NCBI RefSeq assembly: GCF_007993755.1
Contig: NZ_CP042467.1
Span: 893,501-957,500 of the forward strand
Length of the DNA: 64,000 bases
Direction of reading: 5' to 3'
Source: Microvenator marinus
GTDB taxonomy: Bacteria > Myxococcota_A > Bradymonadia > Bradymonadales > Bradymonadaceae
Below the pieces are notes generated by a model. It saw nothing but the letters and a program-made list of their open reading frames with translations. It had not been told where the DNA came from and ran no database searches. This document shows positions 8,865 to 17,161 of the stretch, piece after piece; position 1 is the first letter of the stretch, and each line of letters begins with the position of its first letter. The translations under genes and the position numbers were made by a program.

Positions 8865-11449
8865 CTCAGTACAAACGTGTAGTTGGAATCGACCTCGGCA
8901 CCACGAACTCGGCGCTCGCACTCTTGTCTACCGATGGCAGCGAAGCCGTCCTCTGGGAAGATCGATTCAAGCGAAAGACCTATCCCTCCGTGGTTGGGAT
9001 CAACCATAACTCTGAGTTTGTCAGCGGCTGGGACGCTTGGAACCGACGCGCCATCGCGCCCTACCCGGTTTCTTCCATCAAGCGGAAGATGGGGGCAACG
9101 CAAACCACCACTCTTGGGGAGCACAAGCTTCTCCCAGAAGAGTTTTCAGCTGAGATCCTCAAAGGTCTGGTCGCTGGCGCGCGGCAACAATTTGAGTCAC
9201 GGCCCGAGAAGCCCATCACCTTTGATGCTGCGGTGATCACGGTCCCTGCGTACTTTGACGCGCCACAAATCGAAGCCACGAAACGGGCGGGAGAACTCGC
9301 CGGTTTGGAGGTCAAGAGCCTAATCCAGGAGCCTACCGCGGCCGCCATGTACTATGCCTGGAAGCACGGCATCTCGGATGCAAACTTCCTTGTCTACGAC
9401 CTTGGCGGCGGCACCTTTGATGTCTCGGTTATCCGAAGTCTGCACGGCGAGTACCAAGTGTTGGGGATTGACGGCGACAACTTCCTCGGAGGTGATGATT
9501 TTGACAAACGGCTCGCGGAGCATTTCCGCAAAACTCTTGTTGAAATGGGCTACTCTCTCGACCTCAACATCTCGGAGTCTTCAGACGACGCCGTTCGCTT
9601 CTTCTTACTCACGAAGTTGGCCCAAGAGGTCAAAGAAGCCCTGAGCACCACCGAAGTCCACTACGTAGCGCGCCGAGACCTCTTTGAGGACCACGACGGC
9701 AACTCGGTTTCACTTGAACTCGAATACAGTCGCGAAGAGTTCGAAAACCTCGTCGCAGACCTCGTCGACCAGTCCATCGCCTGTGCACATCGGGCGTTAG
9801 AGAAGAGCCAGGAGCGCGCTGCGGTGACGCTGGCGGACATCGACTTCGTCTTGCTGGTCGGTGGCTCTACCCACGTTCCACTCGTGAAGGAAAAGGTCAA
9901 AGAAGCGTTTTGCTCAGGGCAATCCAAAGCCGGTGTTCCTATGCAAGACGAGCCGGACACCTGCGTGGCGCTTGGAGCTGCCGTCTATGCGGCGACGCTT
10001 GGAGGGCTCCAAATCGTTGAGCAAGACGCTACTTTGCACGTCAAATCCAACACGTACACCCATGAGTCCACGATCGATATTTTTGCCGAGATTCTGCTTC
10101 AACCCGAGCTAGGACGGGCGGTTAAGACCGCGGCACTTATCAATCAGGCTGGAGATGTTGTCGCTCTGGTAAGAGCCAATGGCGAAGACGACGAAATTGA
10201 GGTCGCATTTGAGGAAATTCAGCTCGCCGATGAAGGTGAACACCGATTTAGGCTTGAGTTATGCGACGCAGATGGCGACGAACTCATCGGCTTTGAACTC
10301 GAGGTATACCGCGGCGATCCCGACCGCTACAGGCCATCTGGAAGCGCTCTCTCAAACCTGAGCGTGCTCGCGAAAGATATCTATCTAGAAGTTGTGCGTG
10401 ACCATCGCCCAGAAAGGCAGCTTCTGATGGAGCGCGGAACGAGCCTTCCTTCCGGTGGTGAGTTCCGGTTCTACACGGCAGACCGCTCCGGTGCGCTACT
10501 GCTGCGCCTCTATCAAAACCGCTATCCGATTCGCACCATTCATCTTTCGATTCCCCCAGAGACGGAACCTGGTACGCCGGTCGAGCTCAAACTGAACGTG
10601 GACGAAACCATGACGATTGTGGCCGAAGGAGAAGTGCTTGGACAGCGCTTCTGGGCTCAGATCGAGGCGCCTCAAGCGCGCGAACTCAAAGATTGGTCGG
10701 CGGCCGAGGCCATCTTGGGCGAAGTCGAGATCATTGCCAAGGAACTCTGGGGCAACGAAGCTCGGTATTTCAGAAACGCTACCGACCCCTTGGTAGCAGG
10801 CATTCGTGAGGCCGCGCGCACGGACCTCGAAAAACTCCAGGCGCTCCTGCTCAGGCTAGAAGATGTGCTGGATACCTATCGCAACCGTGAGAGTGCGCTC
10901 ACACCCGCATGGGAGCGATATGAAATGCTCTTGAACGGGGTCAAACGCATCGTGTTTCGCGGTGATGGAAAACGCCAACTCGGCCTGAGCACCGATGAAT
11001 GGCGGCAGCGCCTCGAAGACGGCGAGAAGGCGGCCAGAGCCGCGTATGATGGGGCGAACCAGGCGGCTTGGACTCAGCATTTCAACCAGATTCAAGCCAC
11101 GTGGGAGAGCCTAAGTCAGGACGAGTTCAGGTTCGCGTCGCACTCGGATCCCGACTCGCACGTGGAAAACCTGAAAGCCACACTAAGAGATGCAATCGAC
11201 CGCCTTCGCTCCGACATTCATTCGTTTACGATCTCGGCGAATGAGGAGACGGCGCAGATACAACGAAAGGAACTCGAGTTGATTCGGCTTGAGCTCACAG
11301 AAAAAGTCGAAGGCCCCCTCAATCGCCTCGAAAACGCAGACGTTTCGGCGATCAAAGCTAAGCCCGAGCTCGACAGACTCTTTGAGACCTATCATTTCGT
11401 CCGCAAAAGACTCGAGCGATTGCCAACTCTCGGACTGGTGACACGTTGA
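8861..11449 (+). CDS. Enlarged, non-canonical Hsp70-family chaperone
   Basis: An 862-residue Hsp70-like ATPase, over 200 residues longer than DnaK. The nucleotide-binding domain is complete, with GIDLGTTNS at 9-17, the IQEPTAAAMYY segment near 155-165, DLGGGTFDVS at 180-189 and LVGGSTHVP at 332-340. A segment of about 115 residues (395-510) with no DnaK counterpart precedes a recognisable beta substrate-binding domain (RGTSLPSGGEF to about 602). The remaining 260 residues are helical and charged and much longer than the DnaK lid; the usual acidic EEVD/DDK-type tail is absent. No GrpE gene is adjacent. It is neither DnaK nor HscA and probably serves specific clients with its neighbours. Confidence 0.88.
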   Translation: MTQYKRVVGIDLGTTNSALALLSTDGSEAVLWEDRFKRKTYPSVVGINHNSEFVSGWDAWNRRAIAPYPVSSIKRKMGATQTTTLGEHKLLPEEFSAEILKGLVAGARQQFESRPEKPITFDAAVITVPAYFDAPQIEATKRAGELAGLEVKSLIQEPTAAAMYYAWKHGISDANFLVYDLGGGTFDVSVIRSLHGEYQVLGIDGDNFLGGDDFDKRLAEHFRKTLVEMGYSLDLNISESSDDAVRFFLLTKLAQEVKEALSTTEVHYVARRDLFEDHDGNSVSLELEYSREEFENLVADLVDQSIACAHRALEKSQERAAVTLADIDFVLLVGGSTHVPLVKEKVKEAFCSGQSKAGVPMQDEPDTCVALGAAVYAATLGGLQIVEQDATLHVKSNTYTHESTIDIFAEILLQPELGRAVKTAALINQAGDVVALVRANGEDDEIEVAFEEIQLADEGEHRFRLELCDADGDELIGFELEVYRGDPDRYRPSGSALSNLSVLAKDIYLEVVRDHRPERQLLMERGTSLPSGGEFRFYTADRSGALLLRLYQNRYPIRTIHLSIPPETEPGTPVELKLNVDETMTIVAEGEVLGQRFWAQIEAPQARELKDWSAAEAILGEVEIIAKELWGNEARYFRNATDPLVAGIREAARTDLEKLQALLLRLEDVLDTYRNRESALTPAWERYEMLLNGVKRIVFRGDGKRQLGLSTDEWRQRLEDGEKAARAAYDGANQAAWTQHFNQIQATWESLSQDEFRFASHSDPDSHVENLKATLRDAIDRLRSDIHSFTISANEETAQIQRKELELIRLELTEKVEGPLNRLENADVSAIKAKPELDRLFETYHFVRKRLERLPTLGLVTR

Positions 11450-12756
11450 CCGACTATCCTCATATCGATACCCATCTCGACGCGTTGGACACATTTGCGT
11501 CGGAAGCCTTGGCACGTCACATGCCGGCCATTCAGTGGTGGTTAAAGACCACCCGAATTGGCGTGGGCGCGGCAGATTGGGTGGCCGCATGTGACCGCAT
11601 CACAAGCCTGAGCACCGCATGGGAAAAGGCCGAAATGGAGCGAGGGTGGGACCACCTTTGTGCAGCATTTCTCTTGATTTGTTTTGAAGGAAAGCTCCAA
11701 AAACGAGCGCGTGGTGTTCTAAATTTGCACGCAAAACTCTCAGATTCACCAAAGGCCTTGTATGCGGTTTTGGAACAGTGCGCAGCCGCGCGCGATAACC
11801 AAATCGGTGTGTGTCTGGAGATTGCCAAAGTCGTTTCGTCATTGCTCCCGCACTCGGCCCTTCCCTTGGCGACCCATGCCCACCTTTTGGAAAAGAAGTT
11901 GAAGTGGCGCGAAGCTGCCGCGCTCTGGAAATCCGCGATGACTCTCACGCCTACGGACGCCTACAAACTAAGGGCTGGGGCCGCCTTGGCCCACGCCGGC
12001 GCCCGCGAAGAGGCGAGGAGCTTCTTGAAGGCGCGGCCTGCTTTTCAACTCAATATTGATGAAGCGCTTTGGTGGGCTCCAGCCATGGCATCGAGCCCTT
12101 CGAAATTTGACCGAATTCGGGTTTGGGACTTTCTTTCAGACGAGGCACAGCTAGCCGCCAAGGCAAGGCCAGAAGCGCGACTAGAGGTGGATGAAGTTAA
12201 GAAGCTAGCCAGAGTTGCGCTCTCTTTTGCGCCTGAAGTCTTGGACGAAGACGAGCTCGAGCGCATTCGCGAATCACTTCAACCCTTTGCCGACCTTGAG
12301 ATCGAGAATCGGATCCGTGCGCTCGAAGAACATTCGGAGCTCGCGACGCTTAGTGATGCGGACCGGGCTCAAGGGCCCGACAACCTGACGCTAGATGGCC
12401 TGAAGGCCCAGTTGGCTACACCAGAAGACCACGAGCTTCGCCCATGGGTGGCTTTTTGGTTGGAAGAGATTTCTAGTGAAAGCCCAGCCTCCGAATCAAC
12501 CGCCCTTTTCCATAAATGGGTGGACCGTTCACCGGCCCCCTCGTGCGGGTTCTGGAGCCTTGCTCGTTATGCCGGCGCCCATAAGAAGGCAGAGTGGATG
12601 TTGATTGCCGCCAGACGTGCACGTGACACCGAGCCGCTCAATGACGACGCACGAGCCGTGATGGATCTGGTCGTAGAGAGCGTCGCTGAACGCGGCGACT
12701 ACGAAGAGTTACGAAGATGGCTGGAGTTCGCTCAAGCGCATTTCGAGAGCGCTTAG
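11446..12756 (+). CDS. TPR-like helical protein, last gene of Hsp70 cassette
   Basis: A 436-residue, alanine-rich, helical protein with no signal peptide. It starts at a TTG that overlaps the Hsp70 stop (TTGA), so its translation probably depends on the upstream gene. Segments such as LEKKLKWREAAALWKSAMTLTPTDAYKLRAGAALAHAG look like one or two TPR units, and the overall composition suggests a solenoid. Function is unknown; association with the Hsp70 is inferred from the overlap. Its last 48 bases are also the 3' end of the convergent gene on the minus strand. Confidence 0.75.
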   Translation: MTDYPHIDTHLDALDTFASEALARHMPAIQWWLKTTRIGVGAADWVAACDRITSLSTAWEKAEMERGWDHLCAAFLLICFEGKLQKRARGVLNLHAKLSDSPKALYAVLEQCAAARDNQIGVCLEIAKVVSSLLPHSALPLATHAHLLEKKLKWREAAALWKSAMTLTPTDAYKLRAGAALAHAGAREEARSFLKARPAFQLNIDEALWWAPAMASSPSKFDRIRVWDFLSDEAQLAAKARPEARLEVDEVKKLARVALSFAPEVLDEDELERIRESLQPFADLEIENRIRALEEHSELATLSDADRAQGPDNLTLDGLKAQLATPEDHELRPWVAFWLEEISSESPASESTALFHKWVDRSPAPSCGFWSLARYAGAHKKAEWMLIAARRARDTEPLNDDARAVMDLVVESVAERGDYEELRRWLEFAQAHFESA

Positions 12757-13650
12757 GGCAAGCCGTTCACGCTCGAGAGCTTGGTCGTACTCGCACTTCT
12801 CCCAGAGCTCGGCTGCTGCAATGAGTTCGTTCGCGACATCTCCCAAACTCGGATCCCAATTCAAGAGAGCTCTTGCACTTTTCAACGAGGGAATTCGGCA
12901 GCCTAAATGCGAGGCAAACCATTCTGCCTCTTCGGCTTCGAGCTCGGACTTGGCCACGTTCGCGATGAACTCAGCACCTGCCTTTCCTACCAGATAATTC
13001 TCGCGGGATTCGTGGAAGAACTCCGTCCATTTGTTGCCGTGTTGGACCGCCCATTTCAGCGCACCGTGACGCATCCGTTCGCGCGCAGAGTCCTCGACTT
13101 GAACGCGCGCATCGGCGCGCACAACCACCAGGAAGTTCACAAAAACTTCGGAATCGAGTTGTGGGCGGCCGCTCAGGATCACGTCTCTCTCGGCCCCGTC
13201 CCAAACCGTGACGACCTTTCGCTCGCCGTCTCGGTAACCCGTGATTATGACCGGGCCATCAGCCCGCCCCCAACCGGTTGAGATCAGCGGGCGACCAAGC
13301 GAGAGTTCAAAGCGAATCAAATCCCAATGTTCCGCGTCCGCAATTTCGTTGACGACCATCACGTTGGCGCCGGTGTAGTACGAAACGCTCTCAAACACTC
13401 CGTAATTGGAGAAATGTTCCGCGAGCCACGAGTGACGGCGTGGATCCTCGTGTTTGTTGATCTCCGGATTGTAAGCGTAGGTCGTGAACGGAAGCGCTGC
13501 CGCACACGCGAGTTCCTCGACATCTGCTCCAACCCCTTGAACTCGAAGAGCCTCGCTTATGGCTTGAACGTAGCCAAACCGTCCTGGAGCGAGCTCCTGT
13601 GGGCTTATCTCGACTCGGGCACTTTCGGGAAATTTAACTCTTGTCGCCAT
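12709..13650 (-). CDS. Putative papain-fold (C39/BtrH-like) protein, function unknown
   Basis: A 313-residue soluble protein. The N-terminal 150 residues have the order seen in C39-like or BtrH-type cysteine-protease folds: a helix with VQAISEALRVQGVGADVEELACAAALPF, then HSWLAEHFSNYG, then a strand pair GRPLISTGWGRADGPVIITGYRDGE. The His normally found before the GY strand is replaced by Gly-Pro, so catalysis is doubtful. The C-terminal half is helical, with an acidic segment (KSELEAEEAEWFASHLG). It lies four bases downstream of mgtE on the same strand. The fold assignment is tentative; the gene itself is well supported by frame length and spacing. Confidence 0.62.
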   Translation of the reverse strand: MATRVKFPESARVEISPQELAPGRFGYVQAISEALRVQGVGADVEELACAAALPFTTYAYNPEINKHEDPRRHSWLAEHFSNYGVFESVSYYTGANVMVVNEIADAEHWDLIRFELSLGRPLISTGWGRADGPVIITGYRDGERKVVTVWDGAERDVILSGRPQLDSEVFVNFLVVVRADARVQVEDSARERMRHGALKWAVQHGNKWTEFFHESRENYLVGKAGAEFIANVAKSELEAEEAEWFASHLGCRIPSLKSARALLNWDPSLGDVANELIAAAELWEKCEYDQALERERLALSALEMRLSELQPSS

Positions 13651-13653
13651 AAT

Positions 13654-15006
13654 TCACACCAAATACTGCAGAAAAACCGTGGCCAGGCCAAGGAAAGCAA
13701 AGAACCCAAAAACGTCTGTAAACGTGGTGACGATCACACCGCCACCAAGGGCCGGGTCTTGATTCAAAAACTTCAGCAAAATAGGCACGGCGGCGCCTGC
13801 CAGCCCCGCGATCGACATGTTGACGATCATCGAGAGGAACAAGACCAGTCCGAGGAAGGGATTTCCCTGCCAGTACCAGGCGATGCCGCCCGCGATGATG
13901 CCTACGCCGGCACCCACCACCAGGCCAATCAAGACCTGCTTTCCAATCGTTCGGATTCCGTCGGAATAGCCGAGCTCGCCGAGCGCGATACCGCGAGTGA
14001 TCACGGTGAGCGTCTGCGTCCCTCCGTTCCCACCCATCCCTGCCACGATGGGCATAAACGCGGCGAGAATCACGACTTGTGAGATGGTGGCCTCAAAAGC
14101 GCCCACCACCGTAGACGCAAGGAATGCCGTGGCGAGATTGAGCACCATCCATGGCATACGCCGCTGAATGGATTTGCCGACCGGAGAATAGACGCGGTCC
14201 TCGTCGGAGAGGAGTTGCATCTTGTACATATCTTCGGTGGCTTCTTCCGTGAGAACGTCGATCACGTCATCCACAGTAATCACGCCCAAAAGCTTGAATT
14301 GGTCGTCCACTACCGGGACCGCCAAGAGATTGTATCGGGCGGTGAGATTAGCCACGCGTTCCTGGTCGTCAGTGGCTTTGACGGCAACAGGATTGACCGC
14401 CATCACGTCTTGAAGTCTTGTATCGGGCGGCGCCGTGATCAGGCGCCGAATGGGCACCACCCCAACAAAAGTCCCGGAATCGCTGACCACATAGACATAA
14501 AAGATGAACTCGTGTTCTTCGGCGCGTGCTCGAATCTCCTCGATGGCCTGGGCAACCGTCATCGAGTCGGTCAAGGTCATCATCTCATTGGTCATCAACG
14601 AACCCGCGGATTCTGCCGGGTACATTCGAATCCGCTCGATTTGCTGACGCGTCGGCTCGTCGAGCAACGCCATGACCTGATCAGCGCGATCGGTATCCAA
14701 GAGACTAAGGAAGAAGACGGCATCATCGGCCGCAACACGCTTAATCAGAACCGAGATCTTCTCGATCTCGAGCACATCGAGGATCTCCTCGAGGATACCG
14801 TCAGGCAGCTCCAAAAGCGTGTAGGCCGCCTGCCGTTGCGAGTAGAGAATATCGATAAAGGCCCGCTGCTCAACGGGACTTAGGTGTTTGAAAAACTCCG
14901 CGAGGTCAGCAGCACGGAACTTAGAGAGGGTCTTGACGACGCGTTCTTTGGCACCGTGCCTCAAGAGTTTGCGAAGAAGTTCGATTTGAGTGGTGTTGAC
15001 TGCCAT
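13654..15006 (-). CDS. mgtE: MgtE-family magnesium transporter
   Basis: A 450-residue Mg2+ channel. Residues 1-130 form the helical N-domain, about 131-255 the tandem CBS domains that sense Mg2+ (beginning AGSLMTNEMMTL and ending GVITVDDVIDVL), and 275-450 the membrane domain with five helices. The pore signature GGNGGTQT is at 325-332. The length is standard and nothing is missing. The ribosome site GAGGT lies six bases before the ATG. The 160 bases upstream are shared with the divergent tatT-like gene and are too short and too unlike an M-box for a riboswitch call. Confidence 0.95.
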   Translation of the reverse strand: MAVNTTQIELLRKLLRHGAKERVVKTLSKFRAADLAEFFKHLSPVEQRAFIDILYSQRQAAYTLLELPDGILEEILDVLEIEKISVLIKRVAADDAVFFLSLLDTDRADQVMALLDEPTRQQIERIRMYPAESAGSLMTNEMMTLTDSMTVAQAIEEIRARAEEHEFIFYVYVVSDSGTFVGVVPIRRLITAPPDTRLQDVMAVNPVAVKATDDQERVANLTARYNLLAVPVVDDQFKLLGVITVDDVIDVLTEEATEDMYKMQLLSDEDRVYSPVGKSIQRRMPWMVLNLATAFLASTVVGAFEATISQVVILAAFMPIVAGMGGNGGTQTLTVITRGIALGELGYSDGIRTIGKQVLIGLVVGAGVGIIAGGIAWYWQGNPFLGLVLFLSMIVNMSIAGLAGAAVPILLKFLNQDPALGGGVIVTTFTDVFGFFAFLGLATVFLQYLV

Positions 15007-15079
15007 GGCTTACCTCGACGCTCTTCTCTTGTGAAACTCATGTTTTTGCAAGGGCGAATCCCGAGAATCACGGCGCTGC

Positions 15080-15108
15080 TTTACACAAGCCCGCACTCTG
15101 TTTATGTT
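15080..15108 (+). promoter_or_regulatory. Candidate promoter of the TRAP transporter operon
   Basis: TTTACA (15080-15085), a 17-base spacer and TATGTT (15103-15108), five and four of six to consensus. It sits about 60 bases before the chosen ATG at 15169 and helps to rule out start codons further upstream in the same frame. No operator-like dyad was noticed next to it. Confidence 0.42.
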
Positions 15109-15168
15109 CCCGGCTTCACAAGTGATTTTTTGATTAGACCTTCAACCCTCGTGAATAGGGAGTTTGGA

Positions 15169-16119
15169 ATGGTGATTCGTAAGCGATTTGTAGTTCGCGC
15201 TCTCTCGGCGCTTCTTCTTGGTGCCATGGCTCTGCCCGCCTGTGGCGGTGCCCAACGTGATTCTGCTCTGACAACAGACCAGGGCAAATTAACCGCGGCA
15301 ACTCAAGAGGGAGACTTCGCAACAACCATGCAAGCTGCCGATGCCGCCTGGGCAAAGCGCGCCGAAAAAGCGAGCCTCATGAGCGCCATAGGCGAATGGG
15401 AAAAAGCGGCGCAGCTGCCGACTCCCGACCTCGCTCCGGAAGCCCGTGCCGCCGTCATTGCGGACATCAATGAGCGCCTGACTCGCGCTTACTACTTCCT
15501 CGGCGATAGCCACCTTAGAGTTGAAGGTGCTTCTGACGAAGAGATCATGGCCGTCTTTGAGAAAGGCGTAACGGCAGCCGAGCGTGCGATTGCCCTGCGC
15601 GATCCAGAATTTGCCGCGAAAGTGGCCGCCGATAAGAACGCCTGGCAAGGTGCCGTCAAGTCCGCAAGCCCTACGGCCGCTCCTGCCCTCTACTGGTATG
15701 CAACCAACCTCGGCAAATGGGCCCTTCTTGAAGGGATCGCCACCATTCTTTCCAGAAAAGACGACATCAAAGTCACCATGGACTGGATCGTTGCGAACGA
15801 CCCGGGCTTCTTCTACGGCGCGCCTCATCGCTACTTCGGCACTTACCACACCAAAGTGCCTCTCGGCGGCGGCAACCCTGAAGCCTCCAAAGCATCCTTT
15901 GAAAACGCGATCCAGATCGCGCCTAACTACCTCGCCACCAAAGTCTTGATGGCTGAGAACTACGCAGTGCTCGTTGGAGAACGTGAACTCTTCGAGAGCT
16001 TGCTGAATGAAGTCGTCAACACCCCGTCAAACGTTGACCCGGAGATCGAGCCGGAAAATGCCTTCGAAAAGATGAAGGCGAAGAAATTGCTCGAAGAAGC
16101 TGACGAGTACTTCTATTGA
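15169..16119 (+). CDS. TRAP transporter TatT-component-like lipoprotein
   Basis: A 316-residue protein starting MVIRKRFVVRALSALLLGAMALPACGG, a lipoprotein signal with lipobox LPAC. The mature part is all-helical with TPR-like pairs and matches the TatT family described with Treponema pallidum TRAP transporters, where a trimeric TPR lipoprotein partners the solute-binding protein. The frame is open back to 14884, inside mgtE, but AGGGAG seven bases before the ATG at 15169, the signal peptide and the promoter position support this start. It heads a TatT-P-Q-M operon, so it probably helps deliver a hydrophobic or organic-acid ligand to the substrate-binding protein. Confidence 0.85.
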   Translation: MVIRKRFVVRALSALLLGAMALPACGGAQRDSALTTDQGKLTAATQEGDFATTMQAADAAWAKRAEKASLMSAIGEWEKAAQLPTPDLAPEARAAVIADINERLTRAYYFLGDSHLRVEGASDEEIMAVFEKGVTAAERAIALRDPEFAAKVAADKNAWQGAVKSASPTAAPALYWYATNLGKWALLEGIATILSRKDDIKVTMDWIVANDPGFFYGAPHRYFGTYHTKVPLGGGNPEASKASFENAIQIAPNYLATKVLMAENYAVLVGERELFESLLNEVVNTPSNVDPEIEPENAFEKMKAKKLLEEADEYFY

Positions 16120-16140
16120 TTCACGGTACGGAGACCTGAC

Positions 16141-17142
16141 ATGAAAACACCACTTATCCTCTTACTTGCACTGACTCTCATTGGCTTTGCCAGTCCCGTT
16201 GCGGCGCAGGAGAAGGAACAAGAGATCTACACGCTAAACCTAGGTACCGTGGCGCCCAAAAACACGCCTTGGGGGCGTCAACTGGCGTCCATGAAGAAGC
16301 GAATCGAAAAAGATTCCAACGGACGCATCAAAGTCCGACTTTTCATGGGCACAGCGGGCGGCGAGGTCTCTATCGTGAGACAAACCAAACGCGGCGAACT
16401 CCAGGCAGCCGGTGTGTCCACGGGCGCGCTCGCTAGCCTAGTTCCCGAAATGAACGTCTTTGAGCTTCCTTACCTTTTCAAAGACGGTGCTGAGGCCGAC
16501 AAGATTATCGACAACCATCTCTTCGATCCCGTCTCCTCGATTCTCGATGAGAACGGATTCAAACTCTATCTCTTCTCTGAGAACGGGTTTAGAAACTTCG
16601 CGACGAAGGGAAAGTGCATCACCGACCCGAAAGACCTGGCTGACCTCAAGATGCGCGCTCAGGAGTCGTGGGTGCACGAAGAAACCTATCGTGCCCTTGG
16701 CGGAAACCCTGTGAGAATCGCCGTGCCTGAGACTCTGAGCGCAATTCAATCGAATAACGTTCAAGGCTTTGATAACACGCCGCTCTTCGCGTTTGCCGCA
16801 AGCTGGCATCAGGGAATCGACCATTGGACGCTCAGCGACCACATTTACCAGCCAGCCGTGATCGTCTACTCCAAGGAGTGGTTCGAAAAACTCCCGAAAG
16901 ACCTTCAGGAAATCTTGCTCGCCGACCGGAAGAAAGAGACTGACATGGGGCGCGACCTCGTCAGAAAACTGCATCCGAAGTTGGTTCAGAACCTCGAAGC
17001 GTCGAACATCAAAGTATGTTCGGTCACTCCTGCCCAACGCAAAGCCTTTGCTGACAAGACCAAGTCTGTACACAACTTGTTCAAAAAGCGAGTCGGCAAG
17101 AAGGGCGCAAATCTACTAGACATCATCGAAAAGAACCGCTGA
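16141..17142 (+). CDS. TRAP transporter substrate-binding protein, DctP/TatP type
   Basis: A 333-residue periplasmic protein with a cleavable signal (MKTPLILLLALTLIGFASPVAAQ). After it come the DctP-family blocks: LGTVAPKNTPWGRQL, then RIKVRLFMGTAGGE, then the carboxylate-binding region with RNFATKGKCITDPKDLADLKMRAQES. The Arg in KMRAQES corresponds to the conserved ligand-binding Arg of this family. GGAG lies seven bases before the ATG. With the TatT-like gene before it and Q and M genes after it, it should capture the ligand for sodium-driven uptake. The ligand itself cannot be named. Confidence 0.9.
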   Translation: MKTPLILLLALTLIGFASPVAAQEKEQEIYTLNLGTVAPKNTPWGRQLASMKKRIEKDSNGRIKVRLFMGTAGGEVSIVRQTKRGELQAAGVSTGALASLVPEMNVFELPYLFKDGAEADKIIDNHLFDPVSSILDENGFKLYLFSENGFRNFATKGKCITDPKDLADLKMRAQESWVHEETYRALGGNPVRIAVPETLSAIQSNNVQGFDNTPLFAFAASWHQGIDHWTLSDHIYQPAVIVYSKEWFEKLPKDLQEILLADRKKETDMGRDLVRKLHPKLVQNLEASNIKVCSVTPAQRKAFADKTKSVHNLFKKRVGKKGANLLDIIEKNR

Positions 17143-17161
17143 TCCCAATTTTGGAGTGAGC

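Noticed and set aside
13327-14082. 251-codon open frame on the plus strand opposite mgtE and its neighbour
   Set aside because: It spans the junction of two well-supported genes, is rich in His, Arg and Asn as antisense frames are, and has no domain pattern or ribosome site.
14215-14883. 222-codon open frame opposite mgtE
   Set aside because: Fully antisense to the MgtE CBS and N-domains; composition (His/Asp/Gly-rich) is typical of a shadow frame.
14884-15168. N-terminal extension of the TatT-like gene
   Set aside because: It would overlap mgtE, lacks a ribosome site, and would bury the lipoprotein signal peptide.
15007-15168. Possible Mg2+ riboswitch upstream of mgtE
   Set aside because: The gap is about 160 bases, is shared with a divergent promoter, and shows none of the M-box helices by eye.
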